Notes under the pieces: model-generated
What the model was told of the DNA's origin: nothing
What the model saw: the letters and a program-made list of their open reading frames with translations, nothing else
Database searches by the model: none
Shown here: one piece after another, positions 33,687 to 41,776 of the stretch
How positions within the stretch are numbered: position 1 is the first letter of the stretch
Layout: each line of letters begins with the position of its first letter
NCBI RefSeq assembly: GCF_014698795.1
Contig: NZ_JACJTR010000001.1
Location: 310,001-374,000, forward strand
Direction of reading: 5' to 3'
DNA from: Nostoc sp. FACHB-892
Lineage (GTDB): Bacteria > Cyanobacteriota > Cyanobacteriia > Cyanobacteriales > Nostocaceae
Length of the DNA: 64,000 nucleotides
Translations under genes and position numbers: made by a program

Positions 33687-35147
33687 ATGAACATAATAAT
33701 GAATAACATTAACTCATCTAACCAAGAGCAACGCAGATTTATCGGTAAGTTAGCTCTCAAAAATTGCTTTTTCGCCGCGAAAACGCTGTTATTTACAATA
33801 TTTCTATTAACATATGGCGCTACTGGAGTAAATGCTGCACCTAAAGCTTTGCGTCCTGATATTCAGATTCGCAATATTATGAATACATTATCGGTTTCTC
33901 CTTCTGTTCGGATTGCAAAAGATCCACGAAATAATACTCTTTATTACCTCAAACAGAATGGTGATATTTATCGAGTCAATTTAGGCTCATCTAATAGTAC
34001 ACTTGTGTACAACTCTAATAATCATAATGTCGGTGAGACTCAAGGTATGGCCATTGGACCTAACGGCACAATTTATTTAGTTGGCAATGCAGACCTTGTG
34101 AATAACCAGACCAAAGGAATTATTGTTAAAGGCGAAATTAAGTCGGGTACAGAACAGCGCATCTGGTCTACCTTAGCTAAGAGTGCAGGCTATCCCAAAA
34201 GCAGAACAGCCTATGATCATCGCTTCAACGGCGTGGTTGTTAGCCCGAATGGTAACTTTATTTATGTGAATAGCGGTTCTCGTACCGATCATGGTGAGGT
34301 TCAGTCTGCTAATGGGCTATATCCTGATACTCGCGAAGTAGGATTAACCGCCTGTATACTCCGTCTTCCTAGTCAAGGCAAAAATCTTTTTCTTGCAAAT
34401 AATCGAGCAACTTTAAAGACAGCTGGCTATATTTTTGCAGAAGGAATACGTAATACTTTCGATATGGCCTTTGCACCCAATGGGGATTTATTTGGCACAG
34501 AAAATGGCCCCGATCGCGACATGTCAGAAGAATTAAATTGGCTCCGTCGAGGTGGTAATTACGGCTTTCCCTGGCGGATTGGCGGGACAGACAACCCACA
34601 ACAATTTCCCAATTATGATCCTGCCAAAGACCTTTTGTTAAGCCCCAAATTTAATGCCGTCCAAAGGGGCTACTTTCGTAACGATCCAACCTTTCCTGCT
34701 CGGCCTACTGGAAACTTGATTGAACCAATTCCTAATTTCGGGCCGGACGCAGACAATTTCCGTGATCCTGTAGATGGCAAAGTTAAAGACGCTAGTGTTC
34801 TTGGGCAACCTTTTAGCAGTTTTACATCGCACCGTTCTCCTTTGGGCTTAGTTTTTGATACACAAGGAGTACTGAGTCCAGAATTCAACAGAGATGGATT
34901 CATGCTGAGTTTTACAACAGGCGACCCTACTGGCGAAACACTAGCAGGCCCTTTTAAAGATTCCGGCCAAGATTTACTGCATTTAAACTTAACTAAAGTA
35001 GGAAATACAAACTATAAACTTAACGCTACCCGTATTGTTGAAGGTTTTAGTAATCCCATTGACAGTGAGATTATCGGCAATAAGATTTATGTTCTGGAAT
35101 ATGGTGGAAATCAAGGAATTTGGGAAATCACTATGCCGACTAGATAA
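33687..35147 (+). CDS. secreted PQQ-type sugar dehydrogenase (GSDH family)
   Basis: A 486-residue beta-propeller protein of the glucose/sorbosone dehydrogenase family. The signal peptide is the hydrophobic stretch at about 27-50 (FAAKTLLFTIFLLTYGATGVNA), after an unusually long Asn-rich start. Motifs: VRIAKDPRNNTLYYLKQNGDIYRV, GMAIGPNGTIYLVG and FGTENGPDRDMSEELNWLRRGG near residue 270 (the ENGPD...E.N pattern around the catalytic His/Ca2+ site in soluble GDH). Oxidises sugars with PQQ if active. It follows the RTX gene by 188 bases. Met at 33687 or 33699 could be the start. Confidence 0.85.
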   Translation: MNIIMNNINSSNQEQRRFIGKLALKNCFFAAKTLLFTIFLLTYGATGVNAAPKALRPDIQIRNIMNTLSVSPSVRIAKDPRNNTLYYLKQNGDIYRVNLGSSNSTLVYNSNNHNVGETQGMAIGPNGTIYLVGNADLVNNQTKGIIVKGEIKSGTEQRIWSTLAKSAGYPKSRTAYDHRFNGVVVSPNGNFIYVNSGSRTDHGEVQSANGLYPDTREVGLTACILRLPSQGKNLFLANNRATLKTAGYIFAEGIRNTFDMAFAPNGDLFGTENGPDRDMSEELNWLRRGGNYGFPWRIGGTDNPQQFPNYDPAKDLLLSPKFNAVQRGYFRNDPTFPARPTGNLIEPIPNFGPDADNFRDPVDGKVKDASVLGQPFSSFTSHRSPLGLVFDTQGVLSPEFNRDGFMLSFTTGDPTGETLAGPFKDSGQDLLHLNLTKVGNTNYKLNATRIVEGFSNPIDSEIIGNKIYVLEYGGNQGIWEITMPTR

Positions 35148-35234
35148 AGCAGACTGAGTATTTTTATAAGGCAATACAGTTAAGTTAAGCATCTTTTTCT
35201 TCTCTCTGCGCTTTCTCTGCGTTCATGCTGCCGG

Positions 35235-35591
35235 TTGGCGGCAGCCTCTCGTAGAGGCGGTTCTGGCGTATATCCAATGTCCGTCCCTCATCCTAGCGAG
35301 AATGTACCAATTCAACCGCCAGGATCTTGGGTCAAGGCGATCGCGGTGCTGGGGGATATTAAGATAGGGGTACATCCGAGGTCTTTGGCCCCGACGAGTT
35401 GCGAACAGACCAGTGATTATAATACTGGAAATCGCGCCTACTTAGATTCCCGGCTTCTTTAAGGATACATCTGGCGAATAGGAGGTATTACCCCACAAGG
35501 AGCAACTGTGGTTGGTTTTGAACAATCAATAAGTCCTCTCAAAAAGGTGCGCTTCAAATCAGCGCAACTTTTTGAGCATGAAAATTTGTGA
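35235..35591 (+). pseudogene. possible broken gene with in-frame stop
   Basis: One reading frame runs from 35235 to 35591, with an in-frame TAA at 35460-35462. Before it the peptide reads GSWVKAIAVLGDIKIGVHP and SCEQTSDYNTGNRAYLDSRLL; after it, GYIWRIGGITPQGATVVGFE. Both parts look protein-like, and the N-terminal 12 residues come from a GC-rich repeat. No family is recognised; decay or chance are both possible. Confidence 0.3.
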
Positions 35592-35971
35592 CCAAGGCAG
35601 TTTGAACTGTCCCTAAAGAACAAATGCTCATGAATTTAGGACTTGTTAGTTAAGCACAATGAACAAGCAATCTAGCAAAAGAACTAGTACGAGTGCGAGC
35701 TTTAGTAACATGATTAGACCAGTCAAGCCTTAATGTCGTAACGTTAAGCCTTAAAGTTATAGCGTTAAGACTTAATGTTGTAATGTTGGTGACGACAAGA
35801 CATTCACTTATAACTGCGATCGTTGATTCAAGAACTAATAAATTCTCTCTAGGTAATTTTCTACGAGATATCGATTCTGGTAAATAGAATGTAGGTTGGG
35901 TTGAGGGACGAAACCCAACTAGGACTTAATTTACGCAGTATTCTATCCTAGAAACAAAAAGGAGCAAAAGT

Positions 35972-36046
35972 ATGCAAGCCTACAAGCTAAACGCCACAAT
36001 TGCTGAATTAGGTCATTTAATTATTGACGAACCTCTAAATATTTAG
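35972..36046 (+). pseudogene. truncated small antitoxin-like ORF
   Basis: A 24-residue ORF, MQAYKLNATIAELGHLIIDE..., stops at TAG where family members of about 70 residues (MxxYKVxATIxExGxLxIxEPL...) continue. AAAAGGAGC lies upstream as a ribosome-binding site. The most likely reading is the remnant of an antitoxin-type gene; no toxin gene follows. Confidence 0.4.
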
Positions 36047-36249
36047 ATGCTATCATTACTTCTCTTCTAAAAGGAGAGAGGCTTTGAATTTTCCCCCTTC
36101 CCGTTTCCACAAAGGGGTTAGGTCTATTTGCATACTTGTACCTCACCGGATTGAAAATGGCTATATGTTTATTTCCGCCGTGTTGTATTAGCCAAATTCT
36201 CCAGTCAAATCTGTATCAAAGAGATTGAAAATTGCGAGAATTTTTGCAA

Positions 36250-37890
36250 CTATTCAAATTTGAGTTGGGGCATCAGTTGAAGAGTGCCAAGACCTAAATC
36301 TTTAGGTGAAAGCGATCGCGCTTCAAACAAAGCCATCATATCTCGTAACTGAGGATTGCCACGGGAGGCTCCGGTTAATCCTTTGGCAATGATTAAACCA
36401 CAATAGCCCTTAGTATTTTTACACCGTTGATTCCATTTTTTCCGGGCTTCTACATGAATAGGATCTTCATCTAGAAATTCACCAAATAAGAACAATTCGC
36501 CATTTTGAGTTTGTAATAAACCCAGGTCGTAGCGATCGCCATCGAAAGGGTCGGCACCTGGATTAAAGCAAATAGCTCTCAGTCCGCCTATTGCTTCAAT
36601 TCTTTCAATTACAGCCTTAGCCTTGGGCCGGGAAGTTTGAATTAAAATCACTGGTAAACCGTCACCTACTTCTTTGATTTCACCAGCCTTATGGTAGCTA
36701 GTCCCCTTACGGAGATACTCCAACATTTCCCAGGACACCACACCTAAGCTGAGGAAGGAATCTTCTGGTATCAAGTCATCTTGCAATGATTGAAAATTTG
36801 GTGAGCCAAAGTCTTCAATCTCCTCATCATCGAGATCAAAGCTTGCCATTTCCTCTAATTCTGCTGCTAATTGCGGCATGGTAGAGACTGTCACAGCCAC
36901 AGATTTAGTTGATTCTTCCGACTGCGGCAGAGAAATGCGATAGCGACGGCTGAGGGTAGGGAAAATGTCCTCATGAAGCTGGCGACGGTGATCGCGAATA
37001 AAGCGACTCAGGCTTTCGATCGCAACGAAGATTACCAGTGCTTCTTCGTCATACAAAACAGACCGTAGTCCTTCTAAGGGGTGGATATTACCAAAAGTTG
37101 GGTCAATTTCTGATAATGGCATATCTGCCAAATCATTTTCTTCATCCTCATCTTCATCGGTTTCGTCAGCACTCTCAAAGGTGAGAAATAGGCAATCTTG
37201 TTTGAGGAACGCTTCTTCTAGATGCTCCGTTGATTCTTCATCTCTTAAAACGGCGGCGCGAAACTGTTTTAAAGACTCTTCTGAGCGATAAAACAAAATC
37301 CCATACTCCATTCCCAGCATTCCCATAACTGAGGCGTAGAGTGTGCCAACATCCCACTTATTTATCTCGATTGACAAAATTTGCTGTTCTTCTAAAAATT
37401 CCCAAGGTGCTGCTTCCCAAATTGCAAATGCTTTCTCTCGTAAGATTTGTGCATACTGTGGGGGTAAGTCGGGGGTTTGACTATCGAGAATGTCAGCGAA
37501 CCCGCGAAACAGTTCGTCAATTAAAGGCAATTCTGGTGCGTAGTCAATGGCAATATCTAAATCTTGCAGCACCCCCCGCAAATAAAATTGGATCTCGCGG
37601 TCTTTGACTACAATTCTTTGGGGTCTGGCAGGTCTTGCCGGACTGTGGGGATGTTCCATTGCTCGCATTAAGGTACGAACTATTGCTTCTGGGCCGATAT
37701 CTGAAGCTACCACGTCCATTCCTCGAACCACACCTTGGGAGTAATCTACCCAAAGAATGCATTCTCCCTTTTCCTCAGAGTCTGAGTGTTGGTTTGGTGA
37801 TGACAACGGACGGCGATCGCCCTCCCATACAGAAGGAATTTGAGTTAGTTTCTTCAACCGACGACTGGTAGAGCGATTAAAACTTGTCAT
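36250..37890 (-). CDS. DUF6930-type cyanobacterial protein
   Basis: A 546-residue soluble protein found widely in cyanobacteria. The N-terminal part is basic (MTSFNRSTSRRLKKLTQ), then a conserved domain containing ECILWVDYSQGVVRGMDVV and a second one near the C-terminus (SRPKAKAVIERIEAIGGLRAICFNPGADPFDGDRYDLGLLQTQNGELFLFGEFLDEDPI). I place it in the DUF6930 family from memory. An acidic linker (ADETDEDEDEENDLADMPL) lies near residue 240. Function unknown. Single gene, divergent from the SufA-like gene across 328 bases. Confidence 0.78.
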   Translation of the reverse strand: MTSFNRSTSRRLKKLTQIPSVWEGDRRPLSSPNQHSDSEEKGECILWVDYSQGVVRGMDVVASDIGPEAIVRTLMRAMEHPHSPARPARPQRIVVKDREIQFYLRGVLQDLDIAIDYAPELPLIDELFRGFADILDSQTPDLPPQYAQILREKAFAIWEAAPWEFLEEQQILSIEINKWDVGTLYASVMGMLGMEYGILFYRSEESLKQFRAAVLRDEESTEHLEEAFLKQDCLFLTFESADETDEDEDEENDLADMPLSEIDPTFGNIHPLEGLRSVLYDEEALVIFVAIESLSRFIRDHRRQLHEDIFPTLSRRYRISLPQSEESTKSVAVTVSTMPQLAAELEEMASFDLDDEEIEDFGSPNFQSLQDDLIPEDSFLSLGVVSWEMLEYLRKGTSYHKAGEIKEVGDGLPVILIQTSRPKAKAVIERIEAIGGLRAICFNPGADPFDGDRYDLGLLQTQNGELFLFGEFLDEDPIHVEARKKWNQRCKNTKGYCGLIIAKGLTGASRGNPQLRDMMALFEARSLSPKDLGLGTLQLMPQLKFE

Positions 37891-38218
37891 AGAATAAGTT
37901 AATCAAAAGAAGCAATTTGGAAGTAGACTTTGGGGGATAGCTAGCCTCGGATTAAGTTTTTATGGCTGCACCTGAAAGATAGTTGCTTCTGGTGACTGCT
38001 GCCACGCTTGAACTCCAAAAATACCGAATCTATAAATACACTGAGTCTCTCAATTCTAGGATAAAAATGTTTGGCTGCTTTTGACGGAGTGTTTACAATT
38101 TGGTATCTAACGGCATTTAAGCCGCTAGAATGAATACAAAAACATCAAGGGCAACCCAAAGGCATTAATAAGCCGATATAGGGTAAAGCTTATACTAATT
38201 CAGGAGTTTAAAAAGCAG
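37891..38218. other. spacer between divergent genes
   Basis: No gene recognised. It must hold the promoters of the DUF6930 gene and the iron-sulfur carrier; CAGGAG about 12 bases before 38219 is a likely ribosome-binding site. No regulator site could be identified with confidence. Confidence 0.5.
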
Positions 38219-38575
38219 ATGACACAAGCAATTCAGCCTCAACAACGCGGAATTCTGTTGAGCGAAGCCGCATTGCACCAGGTAAAATCCCTCCGGGACA
38301 AGCAAGGCAAAGATTTCTGCTTACGGGTAGGAGTCCGTCAGGGTGGATGTTCAGGGATGTCTTATATGATGGACTTTGAAGACACTAGCAAGATCACCCC
38401 GCAGGATGAAGTTTTTGACTATGATGGCTTCAAAATTGTCAGCGATCGCAAGAGTTTATTATATCTCTACGGTTTAATGCTCGATTACAGCGATGCCATG
38501 ATTGGCGGTGGTTTTCAATTCACTAACCCCAATGCTAACCAAACTTGCGGTTGCGGCAAGTCGTTTGGGGTGTAA
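38219..38575 (+). CDS. A-type iron-sulfur carrier (IscA/SufA-like)
   Basis: A 118-residue A-type carrier that receives and hands over Fe-S clusters. The three cluster-ligand cysteines are Cys44 in [10 protein letters not shown], and Cys110 and Cys112 in QTCGCGKSF. Length and the [12 protein letters not shown] start fit the family. It is the SufA/IscA counterpart of the sufBCDS locus 15 kb to the right, though not part of it. The downstream TPR gene starts 72 bases on, across heptamer repeats. Confidence 0.95.
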   Translation: MTQAIQPQQRGILLSEAALHQVKSLRDKQGKDFCLRVGVRQGGCSGMSYMMDFEDTSKITPQDEVFDYDGFKIVSDRKSLLYLYGLMLDYSDAMIGGGFQFTNPNANQTCGCGKSFGV

Positions 38576-38579
38576 TATT

Positions 38580-38656
38580 GTCATTTGTCGTTTGTCTTTC
38601 GTCCAAGGACAAATGACCAATGACCAATGACTAACGACTAATGACCAATGACTAAT
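38580..38656. repeat. 7-bp tandem repeats overlapping a gene start
   Basis: CATTTGT/CGTTTGT and AATGACC/AATGACT heptamers run from about 38580 into the start codon region of the TPR gene (ATGACTAATACAG). The gene's first codons seem to have been built from a repeat unit. Confidence 0.7.
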
Positions 38657-39070
38657 ACAGTTGAATCCCTGTTTGATACAGGTTTGGAACGCTATAAAGC
38701 AGGAGAAGCAGCAGATTCTTTAATCCCTGTGTTTAAAGAAGTGTGCGATCGCGCTCCTAAAACTAGTGCTGCTTGGGTCTGTTTGGCGTGGTTATATCTA
38801 CTCGATAACAAACCCAATTTGGCTTACAAAGCTGCACAAAAAGCAGTCAAGTTAAATCCACAAGACCCACAGGCTAGAGTCAATCTCGCCTTAGCAATGC
38901 TGGAAACAGGCCAAAAAGGTTTAAGAGAACATATTGATATAGCACAACAGCTAATTTTTGTCAATCCAGAGTGGCGCGATGAAATAAAAACCAGTATTGA
39001 AGATGGCTTAAGTAGAAAACCAGATTGGCAGAGTTTGACAAAAGTTAAAAATTGGCTGTTGGAGGAGTGA
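38648..39070 (+). CDS. small TPR protein
   Basis: A 140-residue protein with about two tetratricopeptide repeats: AAWVCLAWLYLLDNKPNLAYKAAQKAVKLNPQDPQARVNLALAMLE. The N-terminus reads MTNTVESLFDTGLERYKAGEAADSLIPVFKE, also TPR-like. A protein-protein interaction role is expected in the cytosol. It follows the iron-sulfur carrier on the same strand. The start codon at 38648 lies in heptamer repeats, so upstream sequence may have been repeat-invaded. Ends 1 kb before the ThyD-like gene. Confidence 0.85.
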   Translation: MTNTVESLFDTGLERYKAGEAADSLIPVFKEVCDRAPKTSAAWVCLAWLYLLDNKPNLAYKAAQKAVKLNPQDPQARVNLALAMLETGQKGLREHIDIAQQLIFVNPEWRDEIKTSIEDGLSRKPDWQSLTKVKNWLLEE

Positions 39071-39110
39071 GAAGTTAGAAGTTAGGAGTGAGGAGTTAGG
39101 AGTTAAATTT
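39071..39110. repeat. 7-bp tandem repeats
   Basis: GAAGTTA/GGAGTGA/GGAGTTA heptamers directly after the TPR gene stop codon, same family as those at 1-37 and inside the P-type ATPase gene. Confidence 0.7.
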
Positions 39111-39193
39111 CAGTAGGAAATTCTTCACTTCTAACTTACTTAATTAACAGTCCTACAGTCTTAAAATCTTGGGCAATTTAGATGAAACGATAG

Positions 39194-39439
39194 ATGAAAG
39201 ATAAACTGTTAAATTGGCTAAACACAATTTTAGTCGCAGATGTTTTTTTGGTATTGTTTGGCTTTGTCTGGTTAGCGATCGCTGCGATCGGTGATTCTGT
39301 AGGAGTAAACCTGGGTTTGGATTTGTGGCATCAACTTTGGCAACCCGTGTTTAACCCAGCCATTGGCATCCTCATGGGCGGTGCTATTCTTAGCGGTATT
39401 ATCAGTTGGGTTTCTAGAAAATTTCTCTCTAATCAATAG
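39194..39439 (+). CDS. small two-helix membrane protein
   Basis: An 81-residue protein with two hydrophobic helices (about residues 13-34 and 53-72) joined by a short loop (GVNLGLDLWHQLWQPVFNPAIG). No cysteines or known motif. It begins MKDKLLNWLNTILVADVF and ends VSRKFLSNQ, so both ends are probably cytoplasmic. Conserved-looking but of unknown function; it stands between the TPR gene and the convergent ThyD-like gene. G-rich/C-rich tracts (39495-39525) follow. Confidence 0.75.
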   Translation: MKDKLLNWLNTILVADVFLVLFGFVWLAIAAIGDSVGVNLGLDLWHQLWQPVFNPAIGILMGGAILSGIISWVSRKFLSNQ

Positions 39440-39529
39440 TTAAGGTATTTGGCATTGTGTATGGCGCATTGGGCGTGGGGCATTGGTTATTATTTCCCCT
39501 GCTCCCCCTGCCCCCTGCTCCCTTTTAAT

Positions 39530-40450
39530 CTATGCAAGAATTTGTCTTAGTGCTGACTGTAAATTAGGATGTTTGTACTCAAAGCCTGTTTCCACGGTGC
39601 GCTTGGGAAGGACTTGCTGACCTTCTAAAACTACTATAGCCCCGTCTCCTAAAAGAGCTTCGATCGCAAAACCAGGAACAGGCAACCAAGAAGGGCGATT
39701 CATCACTTGCCCCAAAGTTTGGCTTAAATCTGCCATTCGGACTGGGTTAGGGGCAGTGGCATTGTACACGCCTTCTATTTCGGGTTTAGTTAAAGCTTCC
39801 AGAATCAGGCTAACTAAATCGTCTACATGAATCCATGAGAACCACTGCCGACCACTGCCAATGGGGCCACCAGCGAAAAGTTTGAAAGGCGGAATCATCT
39901 TACCCAAGGCACCACCATTACCTAGAACAATCCCAAAACGCAGAATTACCAACCGTACACCAGCATCTTTTACCTTTCTCGCTTCTGCTTCCCAGGCTTG
40001 GCAGACTTGGGCGAGAAAATCGTTACCAGATAAACTTGTTTCATCAAAGGTAGCCGTCTCACTAGTGCCGTAGTAGCCAATAGCCGAAGCGTTAATTAAA
40101 ACAGTTGGCTTCGGGTTAGCGTTGGCTATTGCTTCAACTATTTTTTGTGTGCCTAACTTCCGGCTATTGAGGATTTCTTGTTTGCGTTCTGGTGTCCAGC
40201 GTCCTTCACCAATGGGTTCTCCTGCCAGATTAACTACGCCATCACAACTGGCGATGACACTTTGCCAAGAACCAGACGCATTTGGTGTATAGGCAACAAT
40301 TTCTACATTTGGGAAAGCCTCAGATGGAAAAACCTTTTTAGCAAAGGCAGTTTTCCGAGTTAGTACTACTATTTTATGACCTTGTGCGTGGAGTCGTTGT
40401 ACCAAAAGACTACCGACAAATCCTGTTGCTCCGGTAATTGCGACTTTCAT
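39530..40450 (-). CDS. SDR-family protein of the TIGR01777 type (ThyD-like)
   Basis: A 306-residue extended short-chain dehydrogenase of the TIGR01777 group (called ThyD in some cyanobacteria, linked to thylakoid membrane and cell division; GC1 in plants). The Rossmann motif GATGFVGSLLVQRL opens the protein, followed by NLAGEPIGEGRW, INASAIGYYG and a DUF1731-like C-terminus (NPVRMADLSQTLGQVMNRPSWLPVPGFAIEALLGDGAIVVLEGQQVLP). The catalytic Tyr-x3-Lys pattern is not obvious, as is usual in this group. Monocistronic. Confidence 0.9.
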   Translation of the reverse strand: MKVAITGATGFVGSLLVQRLHAQGHKIVVLTRKTAFAKKVFPSEAFPNVEIVAYTPNASGSWQSVIASCDGVVNLAGEPIGEGRWTPERKQEILNSRKLGTQKIVEAIANANPKPTVLINASAIGYYGTSETATFDETSLSGNDFLAQVCQAWEAEARKVKDAGVRLVILRFGIVLGNGGALGKMIPPFKLFAGGPIGSGRQWFSWIHVDDLVSLILEALTKPEIEGVYNATAPNPVRMADLSQTLGQVMNRPSWLPVPGFAIEALLGDGAIVVLEGQQVLPKRTVETGFEYKHPNLQSALRQILA

Positions 40451-40654
40451 TTTTTACCTCAGCCAAACCTTTATTGTAAAGTTTTTGCTCAAACTTTCAG
40501 CTTACGGCACTTTGCTTGTGGATAAAACAAATGTGACTGTGATATCTTGTAATGCTTGATCTCAAAATTTAATAAATTTGCTTCTTTAATCACTTTTCGT
40601 TTAGATGCTTCGGTATTATAGGATGGACAGAGTGTTGCAAGGCGTGGGGCTATT

Positions 40655-41002
40655 ATGGCTCGCTATACCTGTTCATTTACCGTTTCTGTCAAGAGTGACC
40701 ATCTGTTGCCGTTACTTGTAGAACTTCTACAGGACTGTCAGTTGGATATTCAATACTACACTGGCGATTATATTATCGCTCGTGAGGTTCCGGGCAATGT
40801 TCCTTTTCCTAAATTGATCACAGTAGAAGTATTGATTGATAAATCAAAATCTACTGAAACAGAAACCCGGATGAGCATTGTGATTAAAAATGAAGAACTA
40901 CCACTTCAATTAGATAATTACTGCCGACAAATGTTTGAAGTCATCAAGCAGGCTATAGAAAGTAGTCGCCATTGGCATTTGATTGAAACTATTGCAGGAT
41001 AG
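40655..41002 (+). CDS. conserved protein of unknown function
   Basis: A 115-residue soluble protein starting MARYTCSFTVSVKSDHLLPLLVELLQ. Alternating strands and helices (DIQYYTGDYIIAREVPGNV, KLITVEVLID, TRMSIVIKNEELPLQ) suggest an alpha-beta sandwich. It is typical of small cyanobacterial proteins with no assigned domain. It lies alone between the ThyD-like gene and the FHA gene. The ATG at 40655 is preceded by a weak purine stretch. The strict alternation of charged and hydrophobic residues suggests a real gene. Confidence 0.75.
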   Translation: MARYTCSFTVSVKSDHLLPLLVELLQDCQLDIQYYTGDYIIAREVPGNVPFPKLITVEVLIDKSKSTETETRMSIVIKNEELPLQLDNYCRQMFEVIKQAIESSRHWHLIETIAG

Positions 41003-41023
41003 CTTTAGGGATTGAATTGACAC

Positions 41024-41046
41024 TCCCACGCCTTCAAGTCGTGGGA
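41024..41046. mobile_element. IS200/IS605-type end hairpin remnant
   Basis: TCCCACG (41024-41030) pairs with CGTGGGA (41040-41046) around CCTTCAAGT. This hairpin, with flanking GACAC on the left and TTCTCAGCC on the right, resembles the terminal subunits recognised by Y1 (TnpA) transposases and the 3' ends of TnpB elements. No tnpA or tnpB gene is nearby, so only an end remains. Confidence 0.45.
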
Positions 41047-41075
41047 TTCTCAGCCTGTTATTGGTAGTTATAAAT

Positions 41076-41579
41076 TCACTCTCCCACATCCTCTAAATCC
41101 TCGGCCATACCGGGGTTTATTAGTGTAATGTCATACTCACTCGAATCCGTTTGCCCTAAACGCTGAGTATTTCTTAAAAGATAATAAATGGCACGTACTT
41201 GAGGCCCAAAAACGATCTCATCTTCATTTCTGAGATCGTGAGCCGGTATCTTACGTCCATTAATCATCAAACCATTGGAACTAGGCTTCCCTTTGGCATC
41301 GCCATCTACAATCCGGTAATAGTAGCTTTGACTATTATGATCTCGTGGCAATCTCACTAATGTGGCATGGCGGCGCGAGACAAACTGTGACATCAAACGG
41401 ATATTACATTCGCGGTCTCTACCAATAGAGTAGACGGGGTGATCCAGAGAAAATTCTTTGCGACCTTGATCGTCTTCAATAATCAGTAGATGGTTTTCAT
41501 TGGTTTCTGCTGCCATTGACAAATCGGTGGAACTGTGATTAATCAAGATTTGTTTAGTATCGGATCTTGCCATTTTCAA
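41076..41579 (-). CDS. FHA-domain protein
   Basis: A 167-residue protein with one forkhead-associated domain, which binds phosphothreonine. The core is YSIGRDRECNIRLMSQFVSRRHATLVRL at about 47-75, with the GR...S.RHA residues; it continues SNGLMINGRKI. The N-terminal 25 residues (MKMARSDTKQILINHSSTDLSMAA) are polar; a start at the second Met (MARSDTK) is equally likely. It would read phosphorylated partners of Ser/Thr kinases, but no kinase gene is here. Monocistronic. Confidence 0.9.
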   Translation of the reverse strand: MKMARSDTKQILINHSSTDLSMAAETNENHLLIIEDDQGRKEFSLDHPVYSIGRDRECNIRLMSQFVSRRHATLVRLPRDHNSQSYYYRIVDGDAKGKPSSNGLMINGRKIPAHDLRNEDEIVFGPQVRAIYYLLRNTQRLGQTDSSEYDITLINPGMAEDLEDVGE

Positions 41580-41640
41580 GGCACCATAAGTCTGTGGTGC
41601 TAATCTAAATAAGCTTTAAAATTGCATAATACCTTGAAAG

Positions 41641-41662
41641 AGTAGAACTTGGTGGTTCTACT
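41641..41662. other. 8-bp hairpin in the FHA-ATPase spacer
   Basis: AGTAGAAC pairs exactly with GTTCTACT around a TTGGTG loop. It lies between the FHA gene's start and the end of the P-type ATPase gene; no T-run follows. Role unknown. Confidence 0.4.
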
Positions 41663-41776
41663 CCAGTTGCTATGATAGCTTTGATAAGCGCCCCAAGAGG
41701 CTTTGCGATCAGGTTAAAAGCTGACGGGGCGACTCAGTTTAACTTGAGATGTAAATTTTACGTGCAACAGAGTATT

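Larger units (their letters stand above)
35148..36249. other. decayed region with repeats and gene fragments
   Basis: No intact gene. It holds the possible broken gene at 35235-35591, a small antitoxin-like remnant at 35972-36046, and GC-rich repeats near 35230-35265. The middle (35600-35960) has short direct repeats such as TTAAGCCTTAA/TTAAGACTTAA-like phrases. Confidence 0.5.
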
